From: Selaginella moellendorffii
Taxonomy: Eukaryota > Streptophyta > Lycopodiopsida > Selaginellales > Selaginellaceae
Length of the DNA: 64,000 nt
Assembly: GCF_000143415.4 (NCBI RefSeq)
Contig: NW_003314431.1
Span: 13,457 to 77,456 of the forward strand
Direction of reading: 5' to 3'
A program made the translations under genes and the position numbers. Positions 32,587 through 43,990 of the stretch are shown piece by piece (the stretch's first letter is position 1; the number at the start of each line of letters is the position of its first letter). Under the pieces are notes generated by a model. That model was not told the origin of the DNA and made no database searches. It worked only from the letters and a program-made list of their open reading frames with translations.

Positions 32587-34657
32587 TCAGACTGTTATTT
32601 TTTGCCTCCAACGCCTATACAATAATCTTGGAATTTCATCACTCTCCACACTATCAGGATTTAAACCCAATAGTAATGCCATCTCTTCTCTAATACGTCC
32701 ACGCTCATGTTTAGTGGTCGAAGAACCCATTCGGTTGAGCAGATTATAGAGATGCGGATAGTGCTTGGCTAGACAATATACATGCCATAAATGATGACTA
32801 GTGTCTGTCCGATCAAATGGCTTCTGATATACCGTTCCATCTGCCATTTGGTTGATTTCTACAGCCACCTCCTGGACTGGCCGGTTCTCTATCACCATCG
32901 CTCCAAGCCGTTTTGCAAGGTCCCCCAAAACATACGGTTTCTTCTCCCTAGTTTCCATACTGCAAGAGATGGGGTGCACTGCATATGTGTGCGTGTTCGC
33001 TGCAGTTTTAATCGGCGAGTCATCGATGATGAGGATTTCACTTGACCTAGCAGTCCGGTTCATCACTACAGCCTCTGGCTTGACGAAGATGGGCTTGCTA
33101 CCCCTCACATGGACCATAGTCAAGCAATCCTCCTGCGTTAGGAGAAAGTCAAATGGTAATATTACTCGCGTCTGATCGTGCATCATCTGTAGCAACGTTA
33201 ATGCATTGTGGCGCATCATGGATGTCCAAACTCCCAATTGCAAATTGAACCCGGCCCTCTGTTTTAAGTGTCGCATGGTCATTATTAGATCCCGCAATTT
33301 CTCCCGTGTGATTAATGTGAATTTGTCTCTTTTGACCAACTTGCGACCGCAGGCTTTGGAGGGTGCAGTGACATTCGAGGACGAGCCACGCTCATGGGAG
33401 AAAAGGACACCGTTCAGATAAAAAACGATACAGTACTTTCGCCGTGACTCTGAAATGAAATGCGTCAGCATAAAAAATGGTACAAGTCAATTTTACCATC
33501 TACAATATTAGCGAATGGTGCTCCCGATGGTTGTTCAGAGGGTTTTGGTCGAGGAAACGTGAAGGGCGGAAATACTCTCCTCTGCAATGTGGGGTCAATC
33601 GCATCCGATGGCGTGTGGGCACATGCCATTTCAGCTGTAGACTCTGGTACAACTGGCTCAACAGTGGCATGGGGTGGTTCCGATGGCGTGTGATCACACG
33701 CCATTTCAGCTGGTGCCTCCGTTGGCAAAGTGGACATGACCGAACAGGCAGCAGGGGCGGTGTAGGGAGGTTCCAACGGCGCGTAGTCAGACGATTGGGC
33801 ACATGTTGAGTCCGTTGGAAATGAGGATACGACCGGCTCGGCGGCTGGGGCAGCCTCATGCAGGTCCAATGGCGCCTGGTCACTGTCAGTTGGATACGTG
33901 GACAAGATTGACTCAGTGGTATGGGCAGCATCAAGTGGAGCGTGGTCAGCTTGCTTGGCGTTGATATGGATAGTAGCCTCCACCAGCTCTGATGACTCTT
34001 GCAGGCAAGTAGAGTCCACTGGCGGATCCATATGCATGTTCAAATATCTCCCTTTGATTGAGATGGTATCCTCTCTACTGGCTACTAAAAACAAACTCAT
34101 TAGCACATTGAATCGACTATACTGTATTTACCATCAACTGCTATTGGGCGCACTGCTGATTCTGAAGGATTATACGTTTCGACCCTTGCTTGGCACTATC
34201 CTTCCTCGACACTAAAGGCTAGAGTTTGTATCTTAATTCAACTGAATAATCTCTACTTACCATTTGCTTTGCAACCTACATGGACAATGTTAGAAATGGT
34301 AAAAGGTTAGGAATGGATGTATTATTATTTACCTGATGGTTTGTCTTGTATGACCTTCCTCCGCTGCTCTTTGGCCACCTCAGGCTGGCCATCGTCGTCA
34401 TCATCGTCGTCGTCGTTATTGTGATCGTCACCATTGTGAGGACCATCCAAGTCCTCTTCGTCCTCCTCTTCTTCGTCCTCCTCTTCTTTGTCCTCCTCTT
34501 CGTCCTTCTGCTCTTCCTGCTCATTATCTTTCTCTGGCTCCTCATCCCCCTCCTGCATTTCTTCCATAGGCTGCTCAGGCTGGATGGCTTGTTCTTCCAG
34601 GACCATCTTGGGAAAATCATCTGGCCGAGTCTCCATCTCAAAATACAAGACATCCAT
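32587..34657 (-). CDS. FCP1/SCP1-like (HAD) pseudophosphatase with acidic and Pro-rich N-terminus
   Basis: Inferred exons on the minus strand: 34657-34333 (acidic, long Glu/Asp runs), a 15-nt micro-exon 34275-34261, 34084-33497 (Pro/Thr/Ser/Ala-rich repeats) and 33448-32587. Introns are 57, 176 and 48 nt and follow GT-AG; the last joins the frame exactly. The C-terminal ~285 residues fit the FCP1 homology (NLI-interacting factor) domain of HAD phosphatases: YCIVFYLNGVLFSH at motif I, GVWTSMMRHN at motif II, ILIIDDSPIKTA at motif IV. In motif I the nucleophile Asp is Tyr and the second Asp is Asn (the latter is common in plant relatives), so catalysis is doubtful and a binding role likely. It ends at TGA/TAA-type stop 32587. 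The start is uncertain; MDVLYFEMETRPDDFPK is possible but may be internal. Confidence 0.6.
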
Positions 34658-35015
34658 AGCCTGTTTTAGTGTGTGACCTAGGACCGTATCCTCACCCGAC
34701 TATCTTAACATGGTTTCTGCACGTTCTTGCACCCTTCGAAGACGACGAGATGAGAAAAACGTGGCCCTGACTTGAAAAGCATCCCTCATCCATTGTACCT
34801 CTCCATTGAGATTGGGGAAGGGGAGTCTGCCATAGGAATCTGAGTCAGGAGGTGGTGATCGCGAGGCATTACCTATCATCTTTTTGTTGCCCTTCTTCCT
34901 TTTCGAATCAAACGCCTCTGATCCCGATGACTGTCCAATGTGCTTTCGCTTTTTATGACCACTGTCAGTTTGAGCTTGGCTAGTGCTTGCCTGTTTTGCC
35001 TTTGAAGAAGTGTCT

Positions 35016-35193
35016 CTTGCAAGGAATGGCATGAGACCACACGCCATTGCAAATATAATTTGTACCTCCTTTTTTCCTATTGCTTGTCTGTTTGTCCTTC
35101 TTCGACGCGCCACCAGTGCGCTTTTCAGTCCTTGTGTCTGAATATTCACAACGATCTATAATCAAAATGGCGTGAGGCCTCACGTGACCTTAC
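35016..35193 (-). other. Two short introns (38 and 50 nt), each with one palindrome
   Basis: 35156-35193 (GTAAGG ... TTATAG) and 35016-35065 (GTACAA ... TGCAAG) on the minus strand; the exon between codes for a Lys/Arg-rich segment. In the 38-nt one, palindrome plus splice sites make up nearly the whole intron. Confidence 0.5.
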
Positions 35194-36645
35194 CTTGTGC
35201 AGGTTGTGAGCTCGGCCTAACATGGGTATCTTCAACAGTAGCTGTTAACGCCGTTTCAGCATCTGGGGGTGGCCACGCTCCTGCATACAGAGCTTGTGAG
35301 ATAACATTTAAACTTAAAGTGCATACTCACCAAGTTCGTAGAGAAGATACTGTTTTTCTTTGGCAACTGTAATTATATGCTCCATTGAAGTCACCTCTTC
35401 AATGGAGTTTGTCACCGCAACACACGGGACACCCTTGAGTAGTGCAGCTCAAAAGAATAGTCTGCCGCAGTTGTACTCAACAACGCATTTGCCCTTAGAG
35501 TCGGAAGCAGGTGCTATTGCGTTGAAGACCCAGCTGAGCATTTCCCATGCTACACCTGGAGCTTTCTCTGGATTCGAAAGCTCCATAGCCGTCTTCAGTT
35601 CCTCAGGCACGGGTAAATTGACCTCCCTCAGATCAATTCGATCGGCCTTGTCGAACGAAGCTGGGAAGTCACTCTAGTCCCACTCTACTGCAGAACCAAT
35701 AACAAGGGCGAGTGTGAAGATGCGGACATTCGTCGGTATCTTCTTCTTAGCCATTATCCCATGGATCTCCTGCATCTCCTTGCCTTTCAACCGAGCCTTC
35801 ACCTCGTTCAAGGCCTTCCAGAACTTATGATAGGATTCGGAGTTGTAGATCATATAGTGGACTGAAGATTCCACCTCCGCAAGTCCCACCATTAAGTCAA
35901 TGATAGAGCTGACTTCGTCTGCATGAGTGATCTCCTCGTTTGTGAAGTCCATCACACAAAAGATGTTCTTGACCTGCTCATCTCCGCAGGAAACGATGCT
36001 CCTCCACCTTTGATCCTCATCTGAATTCACGTATACCCGGTAAGGTTCTCGATAGGCCTCTGCTGCGGGGTCGAGCTGTTTCTGAAGCCGGCGGTCGACA
36101 TCCCTCTTAATGAAATTTGGATACTGATCCAACTTCTCAGCTTTACTTTTTGTGGCATCCCGGAGCAGATCGATGAACTTGGGGGCCCCCTTCACGTAGT
36201 CGTCGATGTCTTCATTTGACAACTCCAGCTCTTCCATCATCTCTTGCGTGGTGTCGATGCTCACCCTCTCCATGGCCACTTGTTCGAAGATCCAATCCTT
36301 CAATAGCGCACGAGCTCTCAGAGTCGTGCACAAGTCCTCGTATGTCACAATATGGCCGGGAGTCATTTTGGTCTTGTTGAAGACTACCTCACCACGTAGA
36401 AGAGCATTAGCCACTGTCAGAAGGTCGTCGTCGTCTAGAGACCGCAAGAAACGCAAGGCGTTGAGCTTCAAATCATTGGATTTCAGGCCGTCCTCCACAC
36501 CCATTGAGTTTAGCAACTCCCCGTCATGGTACCTCCTCAGCACATCTACCCATTTGTCAGAAACAACTTTTGTCACGAGTAGAATGTTATGGATGCTGAG
36601 TGTGTCATTGACCCCCAGTGTTTTCGAGAGAAGACTCGAGAATTC

Positions 36646-36699
36646 CTGCAATGGAAATGGCGTGAGGCCACATGCTATGCCACATGCAACGAGGCTTAC
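36646..36699 (-). other. 54-nt intron containing the palindrome
   Basis: On the minus strand GTAAGCC ... TTGCAG. Removing it joins the ParB-like frame exactly in phase 0. As 54 is divisible by three and holds no stop, an ORF caller reads through it. The palindrome fills 22 of its 54 bases. Confidence 0.6.
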
Positions 36700-38329
36700 T
36701 TGCCAGGCGCTAGTTGCTAGTGCACGTCCTTGTCCTGGTTTTTGTGGCTTCTTCAGTTGAACCCAGAGCTTCCGTGTTCGTGCCAATGTCTCGTGCAGGC
36801 CCGATTTGTAGCACGTTTCTTGCTTGACATTCTGCGCATGGGAGATGGATATGATAGATCGGAGGGGCGAGTTGCCTTTTATCAGGCGGACAACTCTTGT
36901 CTTGAAGACTTTCTTCACCTCCTCGCCCACCATAATATCCAGAACTATCTCTTGCATCGCCAAGCTAGAATGCTGCCCGGAGACGGCATAGAACCGGATG
37001 TTCTGATCGTCCAACACCTTCCTATTGATCAAGTCTGGAAACCTCGTCTCGCCCTTCATTGTTCGGTAGTAGAGGATCACGTCTGCGATGTCGGGTGTTA
37101 CTGGACTTGCCAGCATCTTCTGCTTCAGTTTCTCCACCCACTCATCAGATACTAGCCTGTGGTTGTATTTGCTTTGGATGTCGATACGGCTCACGTCGAT
37201 TGTATATACTTTGTTGGAATAGTAACAAGTACTATTATCTGCGACGATTTTTGCTGCTTCTTCTTGCTCTTTCTGCTTTTTGCGGCTCTTCTTTTTGGTG
37301 GGTGTAGTGTTCGAACCCGAGGCAATGGCATCACCGAGTAGCTTCTTTTTTGGAGCAAGAGAGTCGGACGTCGGCTTGAGCTTAACCACCCTTTTCTGCT
37401 TTGGGGTAGTTTCCAGATCGACCCCCTTCCCCTTCGCTTCGCGAACTGGAGGCACTCTCAACGGCTCAATGTTGGAATATAGTTTTTGAACATCGCCGTA
37501 GGTGAGGTCCGTGGATTCCATGTGATCTTCATAGACCCGCAGCGTCTTTGAAATTGTGGGCCTCCTGGACAACCTCTCCCTAGCTCCCTCTAGGAATTCC
37601 TCATAGCCGCTGCCCCCCTCCAGGAAGCCGCTAGGATGTGCAAGGTGGATCTTGAAGGCGGACGCTGTCTCTACCACAAGTGCCAGTCCATATTCTTGCA
37701 TGGAACTGCATGGAGTGTCTGTCACTTGGATGAGGATCCCCATGCATTCTTTTCTCCCACCATCTGTGTTGTACAGCCTCAGATCCTCGCCTTCCATCCC
37801 GAAAGTCCAACTGGTGAGCTCCTCCCCCTTCTCTGCATCCACATTGACAGTGGCTGGAAGAAGAACGCAATTCTTTGCCTGTTTAGAAATGCACAACAAT
37901 TAGAGCTGACAGATGAAAAGCTAGCAGCTGGAAATAACGTGAGGCCACACACCATTCACCACTGCATCAGATGTCTTGAGGCTGCATCCTAAGATGGCAT
38001 GAGGCTACACGCCATCTGTAACCGGACTGCACTCGAGAGCCCAATTGGTGCATGCCAATGTTGTTACTGAATGGCATGTGGCCTCATGCCATTTTCTACT
38101 TGGCCTAAAAGACTTACCATTTGAAGCCGAATGGAGGCCGTGACAATCGAGGCCGGACTCGCTGGCGAATGTGCACTGTGTGTGCAGCAGATCGTAGCAG
38201 CAAGGCTACTCTGCCACTTACAGTTGGAGAGTGGCGCTGAAATCTCCCGGGACGCCAAGTGGGCTGCGTGTGGGTGGCGGAGTGGGCGGCGGAGTTGGCG
38301 GCGAAGTTACAAACTAGGTGTGTCTTGAA

Positions 38330-38520
38330 CTGGACGCCGATGCACACGAGCGCGATGCGAGCGCGAGTGTGATGCAAACGCGAGTGGATGCCGATGCACA
38401 TGAGAAACCTGTAGAGAAGTGAGCGTGATCGCGAGTGGGAGCGTGATGCGAGCGGGAGCGCAAGTGTGATGCGAGCACGAGTGCGAGTACGAAGTAAAAT
38501 GCAAAACCTAACCTCACATG
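38330..38520 (-). repeat. Simple repeat of GCGAG/TGATGCGAG units
   Basis: Irregular repeats of GCGAGTG, GATGCGAGCG and GTGATGCG upstream of the ParB-like gene. Open frames on the minus strand here (SHSRSRS...) are repeat products. The region probably holds the promoter of the gene; no TATA box could be fixed. Confidence 0.5.
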
Positions 38521-40860
38521 CGCGAAATGTCACAACGGTTGGTAATCCCGCCACGTCATCATTCTTCGGACTTGGGCGCCACCATTAATTTCTGGATTGC
38601 CGCGCGCATGCAAGCACGCAAAATCCAAAAGAAATCCGCAACGTCATCATTCCTCGGACTGCATGCACGCGAAATCCAAAAGAAAGATCATGATTGGGAT
38701 ATCATTTAATACCCTTGCTATATTTATACCATGCATGATTGGATATTCCAAAGCATCTTGTATTTCCAAAAATGGCAGATGTTCAGCTAAATAAAGAAAT
38801 TCTATCTGTTTCTATTTTTCTCTCAAATCAATATTATAGTGTGTGGGCTCATGCAATTTTGAACCAAAGAAACCCAAAAAACGTTGGACCCAAAATATTT
38901 TGAAAAAACCCAAAAAACCCTAAACATTTTAAACCCAAAAATCCAGGCGTCCTGTGGCGTTATTCCTTTAATGGCGTGTGGGCGCATGCCATTTTCAGGG
39001 CCAAATGCTGAATGGAGAAAAATTCCCTTTCAGTGCAAATGCTGCAAGAGACAGATGCCGAGCACAAAAGACTGTAACTACCTCACATGACACAGATAAA
39101 CTTTTCTTTATTTGGCAAAGATAAACTTTATAGCGTGTGGGCTCATGCAATTTTGAACCCAAAAAATGCACCAAAAAATGCTCGGCATCATCTGGCGTTA
39201 TCTCTTGAATGGCGTGGGGCCGCATGCCATTTTCAGGGGCACATAAGAGTATATTCCTAGAATATTCTGACACATGCGAGATTTTTTTGAGTTTTCTGGA
39301 GATCCAACCGTTAGATCGCAACTAGATTTTACAAAATGGTATACAATGTCTTTCTTGATGACCCTGCAAAGAAGCATCTCGATCGGACACCACATGAGAC
39401 CACACGAGCCTTACAATTTTTCAGGGGCATTTGCCATAGATCCGACCGTTATTTTGCTCCAAGATTTTACAGTTTGGTGTGCATTGACCTTTCCATCGAC
39501 ACTGCAAAGGGACATCACAATCAGATGCGGGATCACAAGAAACTAACTTCACTAACTCTGGTTTCACTAAGATCTACGTAAGGAGTTATGAAATGAAAGG
39601 ACCCTCTCTATTGAAATGTGTTTATGGTCCTAAGGGCATTGTGACATATCAAAGGATTTTGCATCAAGTTCTATATTTGCATGTTTATTAAGCTACTGAA
39701 TTGCTAAACCCTAAACCCTAAACCCTAAACCCTAAACATGTGGCAAATGCTGCGTGAAGAAAGATGCCCTTTCTGGGCAAATGCTGTAAGAGGCAGATGC
39801 CGAGCAAATGTATCTCAGGCTAGCGAAGGGGACAAACGAAAGCTAGCTATAAACATGACGGGATGCAAATAGATTACTAGGCTGGTCTTGCGAAAATCAA
39901 AAACCATAATTGAAAACATTGAAAATGCAAAAAGAAAGGTTTATAATATTTTTGAATTTTAAGCAACAGGGCATGTGTTTGTAAGTTTAAAAATGCCTCA
40001 ACCACTTAAATTCCCAAGTAAATAAAGCTGTTTCTATTTTTGGTACAGGTAAACTTTATAGCGTGTGGGCTCATGCAATTTTGAACCCAAAAATGCACCA
40101 AAAAATGCTCGACTAGCATTATTCTTTGAATGGCGTGTGGCCTTATATTGCCATAAATGGACGTACACACACAGCATAATTATTCCTTTACACGGCGAAT
40201 AATCTTGGCGCGGATCGCTGACATGGCATGGCAAAGTTCGAATCACTAACATGGCACAGCTGGATCAAGGCAAGGACATGATGTGACAAAGTTCAACCTC
40301 CGACAGCAAAGTCTAGAAGCTACTCAGTTTGAAATTTGTCAGAGGAATCATAAGATCTGGTTTGTCAGAGGATTTGATGTGACGTTCAAGTGTGTGTTAT
40401 TTTTGAATTCTCGAACTCATTCCTAGGTCTATCATTTTTGTGCGCCGTGTTCTTGGTTCCGCTGAGCGCAGTGAGCGCTGCTTGTGTAAGCGGCGTTGTG
40501 GGCTGTGGTTTATGCGTCTACGAGCGGTTGCGGCATTGCGAGCGGCAGTTTATGCGAGTGGCAGTTTGTGCGAGTGGCGCTACGAGCAGTTGCGGTGTTG
40601 CGAGCGGCACTACGAGTAGTTGCGGTGTTGCGAGCAGCACTGTCTTTGGTGTGGCTACCGCTTCCTCTTGATATTCGGCACTTGTGCTTCCTGGTATGTT
40701 CACCATGGAATGGCTTAGGACCACATTTAGAAATGGCATGAGGCCACATGCCATCTTGGGCCCTTGCAATTTCATGGCTAGCGTATTGTCATGTATGTTT
40801 TTACTTGCCTGCAGCTGTGTGTATATCAAGATGGCATGAGGCCTCATGCCAATTTTGTGA
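38521..40860. other. Central divergent intergenic region with palindrome-containing repeats
   Basis: About 2.3 kb between the two gene sets. It holds eight palindromes (38836, 38971, 39130, 39209, 40058, 40130, 40733, 40831), three related ~110-bp blocks (38826-38995, 39120-39235, 40045-40155) that share the order TAGCGTGTGGGCTCATGCAA, TTTTGAACCC, AAAAATGC and a palindrome, two related blocks around CCAACCGTTAGATCG and CCGACCGTTATTTTG (39300, 39440), two CAAATGCTG...AGATGCCGAGCA blocks (39005-39070, 39745-39805) and a short CCCTAAA run. No credible gene; likely the shared regulatory region of the divergent genes. Confidence 0.6.
39704..39737. repeat. Short telomere-like CCCTAAA run
   Basis: Four to five units of CCCTAAA between 39704 and 39737, inside the 13.5-kb transposon. 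This is too short for a telomere; it is a plant-type interstitial motif, often found in promoters (telo-box). Confidence 0.8.
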
Positions 40861-43800
40861 ATGCGAAATTTCACGTGGGTGTCAATAGCATGTTTGAATA
40901 ATGGCATGTGCACTTTCAGAATGGCCTTCAGGGATGGGGAAAAGGTTTACATTTTGAATGGTGGGAAGAGAGTTGCAAAAGGGACCCTTGTGTCTATGGA
41001 TCGGAACTTTGTTATACACTGTCAAAGGCTTGGGGAAGGCAATGCTGTTGTATTAGTAGAGACTGTCTTCGATGGGAATGTGGTCGCTATTGAACAAGGA
41101 GAGATGGTCGTCGGGGTAAATGTTGTTGTTGCCTTGAAAAATCTTTAGAAGAAAGCAGATGTTGGGGACAGCACAAGTGCGACGCATGTTCCCTCCGTGG
41201 ATCTTAAGAACCGTGCTACATGGATTCAGGCGAAGGTGTTTCTAAACAATCCCGAGGGGGAGGTGGTAGCTGAGGGCTTAGCAGCAGTTGTCGATCCAAG
41301 AGATGCGGTTGCTAATCAAAGAATTGGGCTGGGATGATATTGGAGTTGCGATTTTAGAGGTTGTTGACACAGAAGAAAACAGTCCGACTATTGGAAGCAT
41401 TGTGTGGTGGAAATTGAGGCACTTAGTGTTTGAGAATGTGAAGGATCCACAATCAAACACCACTACAACTGATGACAGAACATCTCTTCATGGGAAAAGA
41501 AAGTACACCTTCCTAAAGCGCAGCCAAAGGGATCTGAGCAACGAACCGAAAAGGCAGAAAATGGCGATGGAGGTTCGAATGGTCTCGACAGTTGCTTGTT
41601 GCAAGAGGAGGTGCTGTCAACATGCTGATTGGGATGCTATTGAAGAGGAGAGAGCAAGATACAAGACATTGTCCTGGAAGGCAGCTCGCAATTTTGTGTA
41701 TGAGGCATTACGGTCATCTGTTGATGCTTCAGAACATCAGGTGGGGGGCATGGTCTTCCAGAGGGGTTTGGTCTGCATGAAGGCATGGAGAATCATTTAT
41801 GGAGTCCCTCGAACCACATTCTACAGAATCAAAATTGAGTTCGAGGAACAAAGGGTTCAACAGGCAGTCCATGGGAACGACGGTACGCACAAAACCAGGG
41901 GTCATGTTGTATATGTAGAGGCAATCTTCAAGAGGTTTGTCGAGACATGTAGCGAGTAGCAACCACATAAAACCCGCCTCTTGGAAGATGGAACACGAGA
42001 CACCCAACGAGTTCTCCCTTCCATGTATACCAAGGGGGCCATATTGGAAGATGTGAATCGGGAACTCCAGAGTAATGGCTACAGGAAGCTGAGCCAATCT
42101 AGATTTAGTAGATTGTGGAGCAACAGATTCAGGGATGTGAGTATAGGAAAGTACTCCAGCTTTTCAAAGTGTGACGAGTGCACTGCTATCAAAATGGCTT
42201 TGTCGAAGAATTCTTGCAGTGCTCAAGAGCGAGAGATGTTGGTTAGAAGGCGGCTCGACCACAACATCGAGCAGAGAAGCTGCAGGACTGCATATTATCA
42301 TAACAGGATTCTCTCCATGGAGAGACCTGACTCTTACCTCTGCATCATCCACGACAAAATGGACTAGAAAAAGACATGCTTACCTCGACTCAATCCTGCC
42401 CCCAAGGCAATCTCTTCATCCATGCAGCTGCCTGTGTCTCTGTTTGGCATAATCGCTCATGGGCATGGTGCCCAGAACTATGGGAACTTCTTTGTACCTC
42501 TATGGGGTGGCGGGGGTGCAAATATGATGATTGCATCCCTAGCAAAACACTTAAGGTCTCTGCAAAGTGCGCAGACTGAGCTGAACGGCCAACCCTTGCA
42601 TAAGGCCCTTGTCGATCGAACCCCATACAGGGTTCAGCTGGAGGAGGAGCAAAGGCTTGCAGTATCGCGTGGGGCCCCATGCCATCCCAGTGAATATGTT
42701 GGCCGTCAGATTGTAGGGTTATCACGTGAGGCCTCATGCCATTCCGACGAGGCTGGTCGCCCGGTGAATGCACAGCCTCATCCAAACGAAGCAGAATCTC
42801 AAGGAAGTTCTTGCGGCCGATGTGGCCTTCCACCCCATCTTCTGCTCCAAACAGACAATGCTGGCAGTGAGAACAAAAACATGTACGTCTTCGCGTACTT
42901 GGCGATGCTTGTTGCCAAAGGCATATTTGAAATGGTTACACTTGGCTTTCTCATGGTTGGGCACACTCATGAAGACGTCGATGCCATGTTCAGTCACCTA
43001 GCAGAGTCCCTCCAACGATCCAATGTCCTCACCCTCCCACAACTCTACGATGAATTCCAAAATTGCATCAAAGGCACTGTTGAAGCTGCACTTCTGACAG
43101 AGGTTCCAGACTTTAAGGGGTTTGTAAGAGGCTACATCAGGGACGGATCCGAAACGCTGATTGGCCACTCCAAGCCTCTTCAGTTTCATTTCAGCATGTG
43201 TGACGGTGCTCCAGTGATGAGGTACAAGATGAGAGAATGGGACACAGTGTGGCTGCTAGTGGACGGCATTGAACTCTTCAAGAGAAATCCCATAACTGGG
43301 GAACCTATGATTCCTCAGGGTTCCCCACAGCCGATGCACCCGGATGGACTCAAAGACCAGGAAAGTATAGTGGCCGGGATTAGACAGCATATTGCCTTCT
43401 GGAAGAGGGGGTTGGTGTTTGGTGGAGAATCCTATTTTCAGAGGTGCAAGCCTTTGCTCGAATACTGGGAGAAAATTATATCTGCTATCAAAAATGGGCC
43501 GGTTGTATATGAAGAATTGGAAGAGTCCTTTTGGCCAGAACCCAGAGCACCAGATAGTAGCGGAACAATGTCCTCTGGAAATGCAGTGACAGATAACGAT
43601 GTTGAGGATCACTATTGTGGGCCGAGGAACAAGAAGCCGGATTCAGCATTCAATCCAGTACAGGTCTGCAAAGGAATGGTCGTGCTTGTCAGACCCAGTA
43701 ATAAAAAACAAATGATATGGGTGGGGCGCTGCATCACTGATGCAGAGGAGGACGTGGAAACTAACTCCTTCAATGTAACTGTGGAGTGGTTCAAGCCAAG

Positions 43801-43990
43801 TTCCGGATATACGAAGGATTGCCTAGAAAAGAGATGGGTGCTGAATCCAAGGGATCCCAGCATGAGCATATCGGTGGATAATGTTGTGCATGGTTGGATG
43901 CGGAAGCAGAGTGCCACCATCACCTTGCCAGACCATGCAAGAGATGCAGCAAGAGCATTCATAACCCGGGTTCAAGGTGAGATTCATTAA
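40861..43990 (+). pseudogene. Transposase-like protein (DUF7869-type, DDE candidate)
   Basis: Frame 40861-41335 (FRDGEKVYILNGGKRVAKGT), a one-base shift near 41320, then one frame to 43990 with TAG at 41957-41959 and 42365-42367 (another TAG at 41146-41148 in the first part). Key blocks: ELGWDDIGVAILEVVDTEEN; KYSSFSKCDECTAIKMALSK (Cys pair); SMERPDSYLCIIHDKMD; QLPVSLFGIIAHGHGAQNYG; LLQTDNAGSENKNMYVFAYL; VGHTHEDVDAMFSHL. The Asp residues in 'IHDKMD', 'TDNAG' and 'HEDVD' fit an RNase-H-fold catalytic set, and the pattern matches a widespread eukaryotic family I recall as DUF7869. The stretch 42570-42800 between two conserved blocks looks like an intron and carries two palindromes. Downstream exons are likely at 44028-44060 and 44640-44961. 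By position and conservation the best transposase candidate. Confidence 0.65.

Larger units (their letters stand above)
34700..38260 (-). pseudogene. ParB-like-domain protein of the 13.5-kb transposon
   Basis: Large multi-exon gene. Exon ~38258-38117 (start not clear), intron 38116-37880 with three palindromes, main exon 37879-36700, intron 36699-36646 (54 nt, in frame), exon 36645 to about 35333, then short exons 35296-35194, 35155-35066 and 35015-34700. The N-terminal third contains Lys-rich linkers; the central part resembles the ParB/Srx fold: a 'YNHRLVSDEWVEKLKQKM' helix, FYAVSGQHSSLAMQE in place of the GxHR-type motif, then FKTRVVRLI and a helix with SISHAQNVKQET. The C-terminus is basic (KKRKHIGQSSGSEAFDSKRK). 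The frame continues past TAG at 35674 and TGA at 35449 for ~110 codons, so this copy is broken near its end. In bacteria such domains bind palindromic parS sites; the role here is inferred only. Confidence 0.55.

Noticed and set aside
34325-34669. Plus-strand Leu/Val-rich membrane protein
   Set aside because: It is the antisense of the Glu/Asp-coding repeat of the FCP1-like gene.
35674-37899. A single 741-codon exon starting at 37899
   Set aside because: The first codon is TTG, the first seven codons end in an acceptor-like CTAAACAG, and a 54-nt intron is embedded; the real gene is spliced and longer.
38114-38554. Arg/Ser-rich minus-strand proteins
   Set aside because: Low-complexity translations of GCGAG-type repeats with no ATG context or homology.
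39704-39737. Telomere end or chromosome-fusion scar
   Set aside because: Only four to five CCCTAAA units inside a transposon, bounded by unique sequence.
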